Shown one piece after another: positions 17,124-23,214 of a stretch of DNA of 36,377 nt. The stretch covers positions 1 through 36,377 of IMG/VR virus record IMGVR_UViG_3300023443_001052; one strand, 5' to 3'. Both the position numbers and the translations under genes were made by a program. The notes under the pieces are model-generated. The model did no database searches, had not been told where the DNA came from, and saw only the letters and a list, made by a program, of their open reading frames with translations. This stretch comes from a virus. Position 1 is the first letter of the stretch; the number at the start of each line of letters is the position of its first letter.

Positions 17124-17407
17124 TAAAGCATCCTCCCGTAATCAGGTGTATCTACTTTTTCGAACACCTTAATAAAATTATCATCACTACACGTTACTAC
17201 ATTACCAAAATCATCAATAAAAACTAGATCGTCTCTGGTCATAGAATCGGTCCGTCCTGTGTGCGTGTTTGTAAATATTATGCTTCGTGCTAGCAGATCG
17301 GCCGAAACTTGTGTATGTTTTAAAAAACTCCGTATCTCTTCTATATTATCGCCAGTCCATTGTATTGCTTTTACGAGGCCTGGACGTTTTCGGTATTCAC
17401 TAATCAT
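17123..17407 (-). CDS. Conserved small phage protein, MISEYRKRP type, 94 aa
   Basis: ATG 17407 has a good GGAAGG about 8 nt upstream. The start MISEYRKRPGLVKAIQWTGD followed by NIEEIRSFL and a beta-rich half ending in FIKVFEKVD matches a very common phage hypothetical family (typically M.. YRKKP v.IEAiQ..g.N..ei..F...DIFEKTYE). The function is not known. It is part of the leftward operon. Confidence 0.65.
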   Translation of the reverse strand: MISEYRKRPGLVKAIQWTGDNIEEIRSFLKHTQVSADLLARSIIFTNTHTGRTDSMTRDDLVFIDDFGNVVTCSDDNFIKVFEKVDTPDYGRML

Positions 17408-17411
17408 TTCT

Positions 17412-17708
17412 TTACCTTCCTGATGTCTTAAATTTCCTCAACTCTTCTTCGAGCGTCTCGATTTTTTTCTGGATATACTCACTGGCTTTGGTTTTAGCCT
17501 GTTCTATATTGTCCCCGAAAATCGTCACACATACATCGTCATCGACGGCAATAACATCTCCGTTGAAAAATTCCCATACTGAAGGATCCGGGAAACCGTA
17601 TGCGAAATACCATTCCCCTTTGTCGCACAACTGCAATAAGTACTCAAATGTCCCTACTTCACCTATGCACATTTTCTCTTTTTCGTCATACTTTTCCCAA
17701 GTAATCAT
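17412..17708 (-). CDS. Unknown protein with C-terminal coiled coil, 98 aa
   Basis: Starts at ATG 17708, overlapping the endolysin stop (ATGA); a longer frame to 17990 would lie inside the endolysin gene and is rejected. Acidic, aromatic N-terminal two thirds (KGEWYFAYGFPDPSVWEFF, then DVIAVDDDVCVTI) followed by a heptad-like helix (AKTKASEYIQKKIETLEEEL). Coupling to the endolysin could suggest a lysis role, but nothing in the sequence shows it. Confidence 0.6.
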   Translation of the reverse strand: MITWEKYDEKEKMCIGEVGTFEYLLQLCDKGEWYFAYGFPDPSVWEFFNGDVIAVDDDVCVTIFGDNIEQAKTKASEYIQKKIETLEEELRKFKTSGR

Positions 17709-18244
17709 TGCTTTGCTCTCTTGGTGTAGTATCTCTGTTTTGTGGTTCCACAATCTACACGTTCGTGGGACTTTGGTGGATTGTCCATCCTTCCACCAAA
17801 GTTGATGGGTTTGTGTGGTGCACAAGGATCTTCTACTTTGTAGCGATCTTCCAAAAACGTTTTGGCAAAGCGCATCGCTGCTAGACAATGTTCTCTGTAC
17901 GCATGATTCCACATCTTCAAAGAAAAAGGGGGATTCTCTTTGTCCCCGTATACGGGGTATTCGCATTTCGAGGTTATGACGCGCAACCACTTGGTTCGTC
18001 CCCTGATTTTTTTACGTCTCCATATCGTAGCAAAACGTTTTGCTTTTGATATCACTTTGTTCTTCTTCGCACTCGATGTACGGTGCATCACCCAAGACAT
18101 CGCAGCCCAGTCTTTTTCACTGGTCCACCCCGCCTCTGAGATGAGTGTGATCGCTAAAATCTCTTGGTTCGTTTTCCCTGTCCACGGCGGAAGTGGTTTT
18201 TGTGGAGAAGTGAGTAGTAATAGGCATATGAAAAAAGAGTTCAT
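17705..18244 (-). CDS. Putative secreted endolysin / cell wall hydrolase
   Basis: 179 aa from ATG 18244 with AAGGA about 5 nt upstream. A short hydrophobic N terminus (NSFFICLLLLTSP) is a signal or signal-anchor segment. The core ILAITLISEAGWTSEKDWAAMSWVMHRT, cited here in parts (ISEAGW, then AAMSWVMHR), follows the E-A-x-x...v.wv..nR pattern of SleB-type and lysozyme-like muralytic enzymes, with Glu about 36 as the likely acid. Later NHAYREHCLAAMRFAK and PINFGGRMDN fit the substrate domain. It directly follows a 43-aa membrane peptide, which gives a holin-endolysin arrangement. The exact family is uncertain. Confidence 0.55.
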   Translation of the reverse strand: MNSFFICLLLLTSPQKPLPPWTGKTNQEILAITLISEAGWTSEKDWAAMSWVMHRTSSAKKNKVISKAKRFATIWRRKKIRGRTKWLRVITSKCEYPVYGDKENPPFSLKMWNHAYREHCLAAMRFAKTFLEDRYKVEDPCAPHKPINFGGRMDNPPKSHERVDCGTTKQRYYTKRAKQ

Positions 18245-18253
18245 TAGGTCCTT

Positions 18254-18385
18254 TTAGATGAAAAAGATCATGATGGCCAACACGAGAAAAAGCATAACTG
18301 CTTCTGCTTTTTCTCGTGTTGTTAACCTAGAAACAGGAAAAAGTTCGTCTGGGGTCAGTTCCCTTTCCGTTTGTTTGTCAGTCAT
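18254..18385 (-). CDS. 43-aa membrane peptide, holin candidate
   Basis: ATG 18385 lies directly against the upstream TGA (18386-18388), with a GGAGG about 10 nt upstream. The polar N-terminal half (TDKQTERELTPDELF, then TTREKAE) is followed by one hydrophobic helix at the extreme C terminus (AVMLFLVLAIMIFFI). The stop is followed by AAGGA and the endolysin ATG. A single-helix peptide next to an endolysin is most simply a small holin or pinholin-like protein. A regulator of lysis is the alternative. Confidence 0.55.
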   Translation of the reverse strand: MTDKQTERELTPDELFPVSRLTTREKAEAVMLFLVLAIMIFFI

Positions 18386-18958
18386 TCACATACCTCCTAG
18401 TTTCTTTAACATGTCCGTTATACACTGTGCTTGTTGCGATTGCTCCTCTGCTGTGGTCAACTCAAACTCTCCTTGATCCGAGAGTCCTATTGCGACGTTT
18501 TGAGTATGTAGCGCATATCTGCTCAAAGGTCCGTCATTAATACAGCACGAAGGTGTGTTTTTTGAGTGAAGAATCGAATTCAAAAGACCGTTCTTACCTT
18601 CCTTTGACCAATCTCCTGCATAAGACTCCAGGTACGGTACGGCTTGCTCCAAGGTATTGGTCTCTTTGATAAGAGAAAAGAAATCCTCATCGTGAAAGCG
18701 GTCTTCTGCTGGTTTACTTGTTTTGTAATAGTCGGCTACAGCAATCAAGGGTTTTTTGACCACTCCCACTTTTTGTGAAAACTCTTTTTCACAATCGAAA
18801 AACGTATCTATTTCTACGAGCAGTTTTGCGGATTCTCCCGGGTCTAGGTTTTCTCTGTCCGCAATGTCTTGGACTGTTTTGATAAACTCTTCCACGGTCT
18901 TTGTGTTTAGGATGTCTCTTTTTACTTGTTCTGAGATCAGTTTTGGTTCTTTTTGCAT
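18386..18958 (-). CDS. Unknown acidic helical protein, 190 aa
   Basis: Not recognised. Largely helical and acidic (TKTVEEFIKTVQDIADRENL, then LLVEIDTFFDCEKEF), with a small CC pair (TPSCCINDG) and a C-terminal amphipathic helix (EEQSQQAQCITDMLKKLGGM). No signal peptide or membrane segment. It is one of the first genes of the leftward operon, where early host-takeover or anti-defence proteins are often encoded, and it precedes the lysis pair directly. Confidence 0.6.
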   Translation of the reverse strand: MQKEPKLISEQVKRDILNTKTVEEFIKTVQDIADRENLDPGESAKLLVEIDTFFDCEKEFSQKVGVVKKPLIAVADYYKTSKPAEDRFHDEDFFSLIKETNTLEQAVPYLESYAGDWSKEGKNGLLNSILHSKNTPSCCINDGPLSRYALHTQNVAIGLSDQGEFELTTAEEQSQQAQCITDMLKKLGGM

Positions 18959-19035
18959 GATGATGTTCGTTTTTGGTTGAGTGTTGAAAAAGTCTGGTGC
19001 TTCGAGAAAAACTTTATCCCAAAGGACCCCGGTCT

Positions 19036-19272
19036 CTAGGTATTATCTGAAATCCAAAGAGTTTCTCCGTCTTCCCGAAGAAAATAATCAAAGTCCAATG
19101 CGGTCTTGGGCAACTTTCCGTCTGACATGAGCACAGAGATCGTGTCATTCGCGTCGTCTAATTTTTTGTCGAAAGGAACCGTGAGAACAATTGCAGTCCG
19201 GTTTTTGTGATGTTCCGGTGTCCCACCCGAGCAAAGGAAAATTATTTTTTTGATGATTGGTTTTTTGTCCAT
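19036..19272 (-). CDS. First gene of the leftward operon, 78 aa, leaderless
   Basis: Start chosen at ATG 19272 (MDKKPIIKKIIFLCSGG). It is exactly 6 nt after the -10 of a strong promoter, so the message would begin at the start codon, and no Shine-Dalgarno precedes it. The alternative upstream frame to 19374 would contain the promoter. Lysine-rich start, then TAIVLTVPFDKKLDDANDTI and an acidic C-terminal half. Function unknown. The same promoter-start geometry begins the rightward operon at 21330. Confidence 0.6.
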   Translation of the reverse strand: MDKKPIIKKIIFLCSGGTPEHHKNRTAIVLTVPFDKKLDDANDTISVLMSDGKLPKTALDFDYFLREDGETLWISDNT

Positions 19273-19278
19273 ATGTGT

Positions 19279-19307
19279 CTTGTAACTTTGTTTATGTTCG
19301 GTGTCAA
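19279..19307 (-). promoter_or_regulatory. Early leftward promoter, leaderless type
   Basis: TTGACA at 19307-19302, 17-bp spacer, TACAAG at 19284-19279, 6 nt, then ATG at 19272. The surrounding sequence (ATTTTCCTTGACA..GAACATA.ACA) is shared with the rightward promoter at 21295. It is placed to drive the whole leftward replication/lysis operon. Confidence 0.7.
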
Positions 19308-19335
19308 GGAAAATAACATGTGTTTTTTGAGAGGG

Positions 19336-19364
19336 TTGACGAGGCACAAACGAGCGGCTACTGT
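19336..19364 (+). promoter_or_regulatory. Possible rightward promoter for the metallopeptidase gene
   Basis: TTGACG at 19336-19341, 17-bp spacer, TACTGT at 19359-19364. The -35 is 5/6 and the -10 only 3/6. A transcript starting near 19371 would run directly into the terminator at 19394 before reaching the gene at 19463, which suggests conditional read-through. Confidence 0.35.
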
Positions 19365-19393
19365 GTGGATGCATTTGAGATGTCTTTTAGTTT

Positions 19394-19437
19394 CCGCAGC
19401 GGGGTTTGTCGTCCATAGACCCTGCTGCGGTTTTTTT
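19394..19437 (+). terminator. Intrinsic terminator or attenuator upstream of the metallopeptidase
   Basis: Stem CCGCAGC (19394-19400) with GCTGCGG (19424-19430), extended after one mismatch by GGGT with ACCC, loop of 13 nt, followed by seven T. It reads in the rightward direction. No rightward gene ends upstream. A 12-codon frame from ATG 19379 ends in the loop, so it may be an attenuator with leader peptide. Confidence 0.7.
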
Positions 19438-19462
19438 GTTGTGTATGTGGTAGTTGTGGTGG

Positions 19463-20110
19463 ATGGGTATTTTCAAAAGGTTCATTAAAAAAACAGGATT
19501 CTATAAACTCCGCAGGCGGCACTTTAGGGCAGCTCGGGACTTGGGAACACATGTTCCATTGGTTCGTCGGGATTCGGTCGATCTATCTGGTTCGTACCTG
19601 AATCAGGAAAACGCGATGCGAGCATGGTACAAAAAACACGGAATTGCATTGAAACAGAAACGTGATGCTGCGGTCGATCTGCCTGCGTGGCAAAAATGGG
19701 CCAAAGCGAGCACCACTGTGTTAGTAGCCGGGTTGGATTCGATTTGGTTGTCGTTCGGATTTGAGAGGTTATCTGCGATCGATCGGGTGAGGATTTTAGG
19801 GCATGAGGGGTGCCACGTACTTCAGGATAGGGACGCACCTAGGAAGAGGTTCAGGGGCCATAAGGTCAGTGCGTTTTATTTCAGGTATGCGTTTTCTAAA
19901 TGGAGGTGGGGGTATGAGATCAACTCGAGAGCTTGGGAGGTCCGTTTTTTAGTGAAACAGGGCGAAACGGTGGAGGCCAAAAAACTATTTGACCCCAGAT
20001 CAGTAGATAGGTGGATAGAATACTACTGTTTGGGTCGTATTTCGGACATAAAGGCCCGTAGTACGGGGGTTTTAGAAGAATTCTACCGCAAAGCCCTTGC
20101 TGAACGGTAA
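19463..20110 (+). CDS. Putative zinc metallopeptidase with HEGCH motif
   Basis: 215 aa from ATG 19463; a TTG at 19454 is possible. The motif RVRILGHEGCHVLQDRD gives HExxH (His114, Glu115, His118), and Glu152 in WGYEINSRAWEVRF, 34 residues later, is a candidate third zinc ligand, as in gluzincin-like peptidases. The N terminus is basic and amphipathic (KRFIKKTGFYKLRRRHFRAAR). No clear signal peptide. It is a single rightward gene between two terminators, apart from both operons, so it is separately regulated. Target unknown: host proteins, cell-wall peptides or a domestic peptidase-like role. Confidence 0.6.
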   Translation: MGIFKRFIKKTGFYKLRRRHFRAARDLGTHVPLVRRDSVDLSGSYLNQENAMRAWYKKHGIALKQKRDAAVDLPAWQKWAKASTTVLVAGLDSIWLSFGFERLSAIDRVRILGHEGCHVLQDRDAPRKRFRGHKVSAFYFRYAFSKWRWGYEINSRAWEVRFLVKQGETVEAKKLFDPRSVDRWIEYYCLGRISDIKARSTGVLEEFYRKALAER

Positions 20111-20127
20111 GGTTGCGGCGATCTGGT

Positions 20128-20175
20128 AATCGGGAGTTTCTGGCGAAAGTTTCCAGGTTCTCCTGATTTGTTTTT
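20128..20175 (+). terminator. Intrinsic terminator after the metallopeptidase gene
   Basis: Outer stem AATCGGGAG with CTCCTGATT (one G-T pair), inner stem CTGG with CCAG around a 9-nt loop, then TGTTTTT. It begins 18 bp after the metallopeptidase stop. Confidence 0.75.
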
Positions 20176-20248
20176 AAGTCCTAAGATTCCTGATTCTGGG
20201 GACCTACGAGGTTAGTGGGGGGAGGCACAACAGGCCCTGGTTCTGCGT

Positions 20249-20277
20249 AATTCACCATAACCGGACAGACTTTCTCT
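20249..20277 (+). repeat. Outer core copy S1, left
   Basis: 29 bp containing CCATAACCGGACAGACT. It is the inverse of S2 (21159-21187) with 27 of 29 positions identical, and shares the AATTC-CCATAACCGGACA-ACT core with the palindrome arms. Confidence 0.85.
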
Positions 20278-20298
20278 TAATGATAGGGACTTTGTGGA

Positions 20299-20408
20299 TT
20301 GCGCCAATCACACTGCGAATTCGCCATAACCGGACACACTTTGTTAATATGTATACATATATACAGAGTGTGTCCGGTTATGGCGAATTCGCAGTGTGAT
20401 TGGCGCAA
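20299..20408. repeat. 110-bp near-perfect palindrome P1
   Basis: Two perfect 42-bp arms (20299-20340, 20367-20408) around 26 bp whose middle is itself the perfect palindrome ATATGTATACATAT (20347-20360). All share one centre at 20353.5. Only 3 of 55 pairs mismatch. Each arm contains CCATAACCGGACACACT. No T run follows, so it is not a standard terminator. Confidence 0.95.
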
Positions 20409-20556
20409 AGTACCTATTCTTGATTTAGGTTGGGGTTTTTTAGACCTCCGTTCGGTTTGATGTCTGTGGAAGCAGCAGGATTTGTAACGGTCTGGTTAGA
20501 AATCGGTGGTGTGTGAGAAGGCAGTTTGGGTTCCGGGTATTTGGTCTAGTGCGTAG

Positions 20557-20568
20557 GTCTGTCCGGTT
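20557..20568 (-). repeat. Partial core copy S3
   Basis: GTCTGTCCGGTT, the conserved half of the core seen in S1 and S2, without the GAATTC half. It lies alone between the palindromes, in the orientation of S2. Confidence 0.5.
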
Positions 20569-20786
20569 CAGTGACGACCGACCTCCCCGGACCCGGTATC
20601 GCCATCCCCCTTGGACCAAGGCATTCTTCCTAGGATCGCCTATAAGCAGATAAAAAAGTTCCAGGTACCCTAACAGGCCCCGGACCGATAAAATAAACCA
20701 CGGACGATGCTAGACACCTTAGCTTGTATGTACCGGCTCTATGGGTGGGGAGAATTTTGGTTTCTGGTCAAGGTCCGGTTTTACGC

Positions 20787-20805
20787 AAGACCCGGGTCTT
20801 TTTTT
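20787..20805 (+). terminator. Weak terminator-like hairpin in the noncoding region
   Basis: AAGAC/GTCTT stem with a CCGG tetraloop followed by a T run. The stem is only 5 bp. If functional it implies a short rightward transcript within the noncoding region, but no clear promoter for it is seen. Confidence 0.3.
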
Positions 20806-21013
20806 CGTCCGGGGGTGGTTCATTGAAAATTTTAAGATTTTGAAATTACAAAAACACCGCACCCGGACCAAAAACTCGATATCTGAGTAATTCCCGGACC
20901 GAAGACTCAAAAACCTGTCACCTCGATCTCATCACACACATACCTACATAAAATATTGGTGATCTGACCTCAAATAGTCTGAAATAGGCAAAAACAAGCC
21001 TAAAAACACGATT

Positions 21014-21123
21014 TTGCGCCAATCACACTGCGAATTCACCATAACCGGACACACTCTGTATATATGTATACATATTAACAAAGTGTGTCCGGTTATGGCG
21101 AATTCGCAGTGTGATTGGCGCAA
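21014..21123. repeat. 110-bp near-perfect palindrome P2, inverse of P1
   Basis: Same structure as P1 with centre 21068.5 and the same 14-bp core (21062-21075). Its asymmetric centre equals the reverse complement of the P1 centre, so the two are inverted copies 605 bp apart. The only arm difference is A at 21038 in place of G. Confidence 0.95.
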
Positions 21124-21158
21124 CCCACCCTCACTTAAGATCATACTCCTCCTAATAC

Positions 21159-21187
21159 AGAGAAAGTCTGTCCGGTTCTGGAGAATT
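21159..21187 (-). repeat. Outer core copy S2, right
   Basis: AGAGAAAGTCTGTCCGGTT followed by TGG and GAATT; mirror partner of S1 (27/29). It gives the order S1, P1, P2, S2 with inverted symmetry. Confidence 0.85.
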
Positions 21188-21241
21188 CGAGGACTTTTCA
21201 CCAACCTTCTCAACACATAACGTTCGACACACAAACACTGC

Positions 21242-21312
21242 GTGTATGTTCAAGTAAAAACGCGGCCGTTTCACCAAAGATTCAACTATTTTCCTTGACA
21301 AAGAACATACAC
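21242..21312. promoter_or_regulatory. Inverted 10-mer flanking the rightward -35, operator candidate
   Basis: GTGTATGTTC at 21242-21251 and its exact inverse GAACATACAC at 21303-21312, the latter inside the promoter spacer. The spacer half (GAACATA) is conserved in the leftward promoter. It could bind a regulator, for example the phage HTH protein, with looping. Inference. Confidence 0.4.
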
Positions 21313-21323
21313 AAGTCTAGAAG
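21295..21323 (+). promoter_or_regulatory. Early rightward promoter, leaderless type
   Basis: TTGACA at 21295-21300, 17-bp spacer, TAGAAG at 21318-21323, 6 nt, ATG at 21330. Near-twin of the promoter at 19307-19279. Drives the small early genes and NAD module. Confidence 0.75.
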
Positions 21324-21329
21324 AGGGTT

Positions 21330-21401
21330 ATGGACGAAAATCTTCAGTACATCACACAACAGATCTCAATCGATTTAGGGAGTAGTTGTTCTAATGCATG
21401 A
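21330..21401 (+). CDS. First peptide of the rightward operon, 23 aa, leaderless
   Basis: ATG lies 6 nt after the -10 element, so it should be at or near the transcript 5' end. It encodes a peptide starting MDENLQYITQQISID. Its TGA overlaps the next ATG by 8 nt (ATGCATGA), a coupling style used elsewhere in this phage. The matching promoter-ATGGAC geometry at 19272 supports its reality. It may serve mainly to load ribosomes for the next gene. Confidence 0.5.
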   Translation: MDENLQYITQQISIDLGSSCSNA

Positions 21402-21567
21402 ACTGAAAAACATTAGTAGGGCGGTCGATAAGGCAGTTTCTGAACTAGGTTTTACCAGAGATGAGGTAATCGAACGTTTGGATGGAAATAAACGCGAGCG
21501 GACGGACCTAGAGTCACTGCTCGTAAAAATAGATTCGCTCATTCACCAACGAACGGGGACGGAGTAA
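21394..21567 (+). CDS. Unknown small helical protein, 57 aa
   Basis: ATG 21394 with GGGAG about 10 nt upstream, overlapping the 23-aa peptide. Helical throughout: AVDKAVSELGFTRDEVIERL, then LESLLVKIDSLIHQRTG. Not recognised. Early position in the rightward operon suggests a host-takeover or regulatory role, not shown. Confidence 0.6.
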   Translation: MHELKNISRAVDKAVSELGFTRDEVIERLDGNKRERTDLESLLVKIDSLIHQRTGTE

Positions 21568-21572
21568 TATAT

Positions 21573-21890
21573 ATGGACGACAAGTTATCAGAATCAGAAG
21601 CGTTCGGCGTTTGGAACATTTTCCATGTCCTTCAAGACGATATTGAAGCATCTTTACAACCGACGAACCAAGACCACCACGGAGATTTACAAGATTTTAT
21701 CAGAAAAAAACTAGTCCCGAAGATAAGAAAAGGCGAGCTCATCCCGTTACCTGATCATGAAACCTCGAAACATGTTGTCGACTATTTTGTTTTTGGGTCG
21801 GACACGATCAAGGAGGTGAACAAAATCATTCACGATCATCTAAGGCCGGCAATCACAGCAATGAAGTTTCTCTACAGGTTCGAGTACTAG
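21573..21890 (+). CDS. Unknown acidic protein, 105 aa
   Basis: ATG 21573 has GGAG about 9 nt upstream. Acidic and histidine-containing (MDDKLSESEAFGVW, DDIEASLQPTNQDHHGDL), then PDHETSKHVVDYFVFG and a helical end. No recognisable domain, signal or membrane segment. Second in a run of four small early genes before the NAD module. Confidence 0.6.
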   Translation: MDDKLSESEAFGVWNIFHVLQDDIEASLQPTNQDHHGDLQDFIRKKLVPKIRKGELIPLPDHETSKHVVDYFVFGSDTIKEVNKIIHDHLRPAITAMKFLYRFEY

Positions 21891-21891
21891 A

Positions 21892-22197
21892 ATGATCATC
21901 CATTACGATTTTAGAAACAAAATAAAAACCCGGTTTGTTGTAAATGACACGCAGACTAGATTCTCAGTTCTGTTTAATTACGGAGATCAGGTACCTTGTG
22001 TGAACGGAGGCACGGTACAGTTCAGTATCTCTGAGAGGCCGGGTGAAAAAAAAGTGACTGACTCGATCAATCTACATAGGCCGAGTTCGCTGTCTATGTC
22101 TACATTATTCACTTCTGTGGAGATCGATCAGATTAAAAATAAAATATCCCTGACTTATAAACAAGGGGTAAAGAAATTCTTGAAGGAGAGATTTTAA
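21892..22197 (+). CDS. Unknown basic beta-rich protein, 101 aa
   Basis: Starts 1 nt after the previous stop without a clear Shine-Dalgarno, so probably coupled. Beta-rich first half (HYDFRNKIKTRFVVND, FSVLFNYGDQVP, GGTVQFSISERPGE), then a helical basic end (KQGVKKFLKERF). Not recognised. Confidence 0.6.
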   Translation: MIIHYDFRNKIKTRFVVNDTQTRFSVLFNYGDQVPCVNGGTVQFSISERPGEKKVTDSINLHRPSSLSMSTLFTSVEIDQIKNKISLTYKQGVKKFLKERF

Positions 22198-22198
22198 A

Positions 22199-22405
22199 AT
22201 GATAAGTGAATCGAGAGAACTGAATAGAGCAGTCCGTAGGTTTTATAAAGAAGCTTCTAAAGAGGTTAATTATGATTTTGTGAAAGGGGCAACACTCACG
22301 ATGTTGATATACTTGTTGTTTTTTATCCCATATTACATAGGCGCAATAAACAGATGTAGGACGTTAGATGTTGATGTAGAAATATGTAAGGAAATTTTAA
22401 AATGA
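22199..22405 (+). CDS. Small membrane protein with C-x9-CKEI tail, 68 aa
   Basis: Basic N-terminal helix (SRELNRAVRRFYKEASKE), one membrane helix (TLTMLIYLLFFIPYYIGAI, about residues 32-50) and a tail CRTLDVDVEICKEILK. By the positive-inside rule the tail with its two cysteines would face outward and could form a disulfide. A second small membrane protein at 24855 has the same C-x3-D-x3-E-x-C-K-E-I tail, and the two flank the NAD genes. Stop overlaps the next start (ATGA). Function unknown. Confidence 0.65.
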   Translation: MISESRELNRAVRRFYKEASKEVNYDFVKGATLTMLIYLLFFIPYYIGAINRCRTLDVDVEICKEILK

Positions 22406-23214
22406 ACGATGTATATGTTTTCGATACACTCTTCGAGAAGATCGAATACCCTTCTGGAGAATTTCATATAAAATTGAGAAACGGATCCTACGTAAGACTA
22501 AAAGAGACTTCTTTAAATAAAAAGACAATCACCGCACACATCAGAGATTTCAATGGACTTTGTGAAACAATCACCGCAGACAAAATCTTAAAAAGGGTAG
22601 GTTTAAATGTTCAATGGTTTATTCCGTTTTTCCCTTTTGCGAGAGACGATAGGAGACATTCGAGTAAAGACGGTTCAGAACTTGAACTAGCTTTAGAAAT
22701 GGTCAAAGATCTTGATATAATAGTTGCAGATCCTCACAGTGAAGTATCTGAAACTATTAAACACTCCACACAAGAGACCAGTGTCCAAGTGTTTAAGGAA
22801 CACGGAATATTCAAACCCAACCACCTCGCAATTATACCTGACGCAGGAGCCACAAAAAAAGCAACGACCTGGTTAGGAGGCAAGGACTATGTCCAATGTC
22901 TGAAAAAAAGAGACCCTCTAACAGGTAAACTTTCAGGGTTCCAGGTGTTGACTGAAGACATAAAGAACCGTGACTGCATCATCATCGACGACATATGTGA
23001 CGGAGGAGGTACATTTTTAGGTCTTGCTAAGGAGCTAAAAGAAAAAGGAGCCGGTAGTTTGACGCTTGCAGTTACACACGGGCTTTTTACAAAAGGCACA
23101 AAAGAGCTACGTAGATTTTTCACTAATATCACAGCTTTCGGAGAGAAAGAGAACATCAAAAACGTTTACACCATTCCTTACGAGGAACTTTTACAAAAAG
23201 GGAAATTTGTATGA
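22402..23214 (+). CDS. PRPP-synthetase-like pyrophosphokinase (Prs or Adps-like)
   Basis: 270 aa, shorter than cellular Prs (about 315). Ribose-phosphate pyrophosphokinase fold: ATP-binding FFPFARDDRR (76-85), DPHS (110-113), PDAGATKK (146-153), the catalytic-loop-like KKRDPLTGKL (168-177) and the PRPP-type binding loop IIIDDICDGGGTFLGLA (193-209). Transfers pyrophosphate from ATP to a ribose 5-phosphate moiety. Coupled by ATGA to the NAMPT-like gene. In the described NARP1 system the Prs-like partner (Adps) acts on ADP-ribose, and a true Prs making PRPP for NAMPT is the alternative. Sequence alone does not separate these. Confidence 0.85.
   Translation: MNDVYVFDTLFEKIEYPSGEFHIKLRNGSYVRLKETSLNKKTITAHIRDFNGLCETITADKILKRVGLNVQWFIPFFPFARDDRRHSSKDGSELELALEMVKDLDIIVADPHSEVSETIKHSTQETSVQVFKEHGIFKPNHLAIIPDAGATKKATTWLGGKDYVQCLKKRDPLTGKLSGFQVLTEDIKNRDCIIIDDICDGGGTFLGLAKELKEKGAGSLTLAVTHGLFTKGTKELRRFFTNITAFGEKENIKNVYTIPYEELLQKGKFV

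Larger units (their letters stand above)
20176..21294. other. 1.1-kb noncoding region with nested inverted symmetry, origin-like
   Basis: No convincing coding frame in an otherwise gene-packed genome. It holds two 110-bp palindromes (20299-20408 and 21014-21123) in opposite orientation, two outer 29-bp copies of their core (20249-20277 and 21159-21187), a partial copy at 20557-20568, and many CCGGACC/GGTCCGG words. It lies between the two divergent early promoters. An origin of replication, a partition or packaging site, or a telomere-resolution site are all possible. The function is not shown. Confidence 0.75.

Noticed and set aside
18258-18476. 72-aa plus-strand frame opposite the lysis region
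   Set aside because: Lies antisense to the 43-aa membrane gene and the 190-aa gene, both well coupled in the operon.
20299-20408. P1 as a transcription terminator
   Set aside because: Arms of 42 bp are far longer than needed, there is no T run on either side, and a proper terminator already exists at 20128-20175.
20719-21234. Short frames in the noncoding region (63, 96 and 68 aa)
   Set aside because: They run through the palindromes in both directions, lack ribosome-binding sites, and the two that cover P2 are mirror images created by its symmetry.
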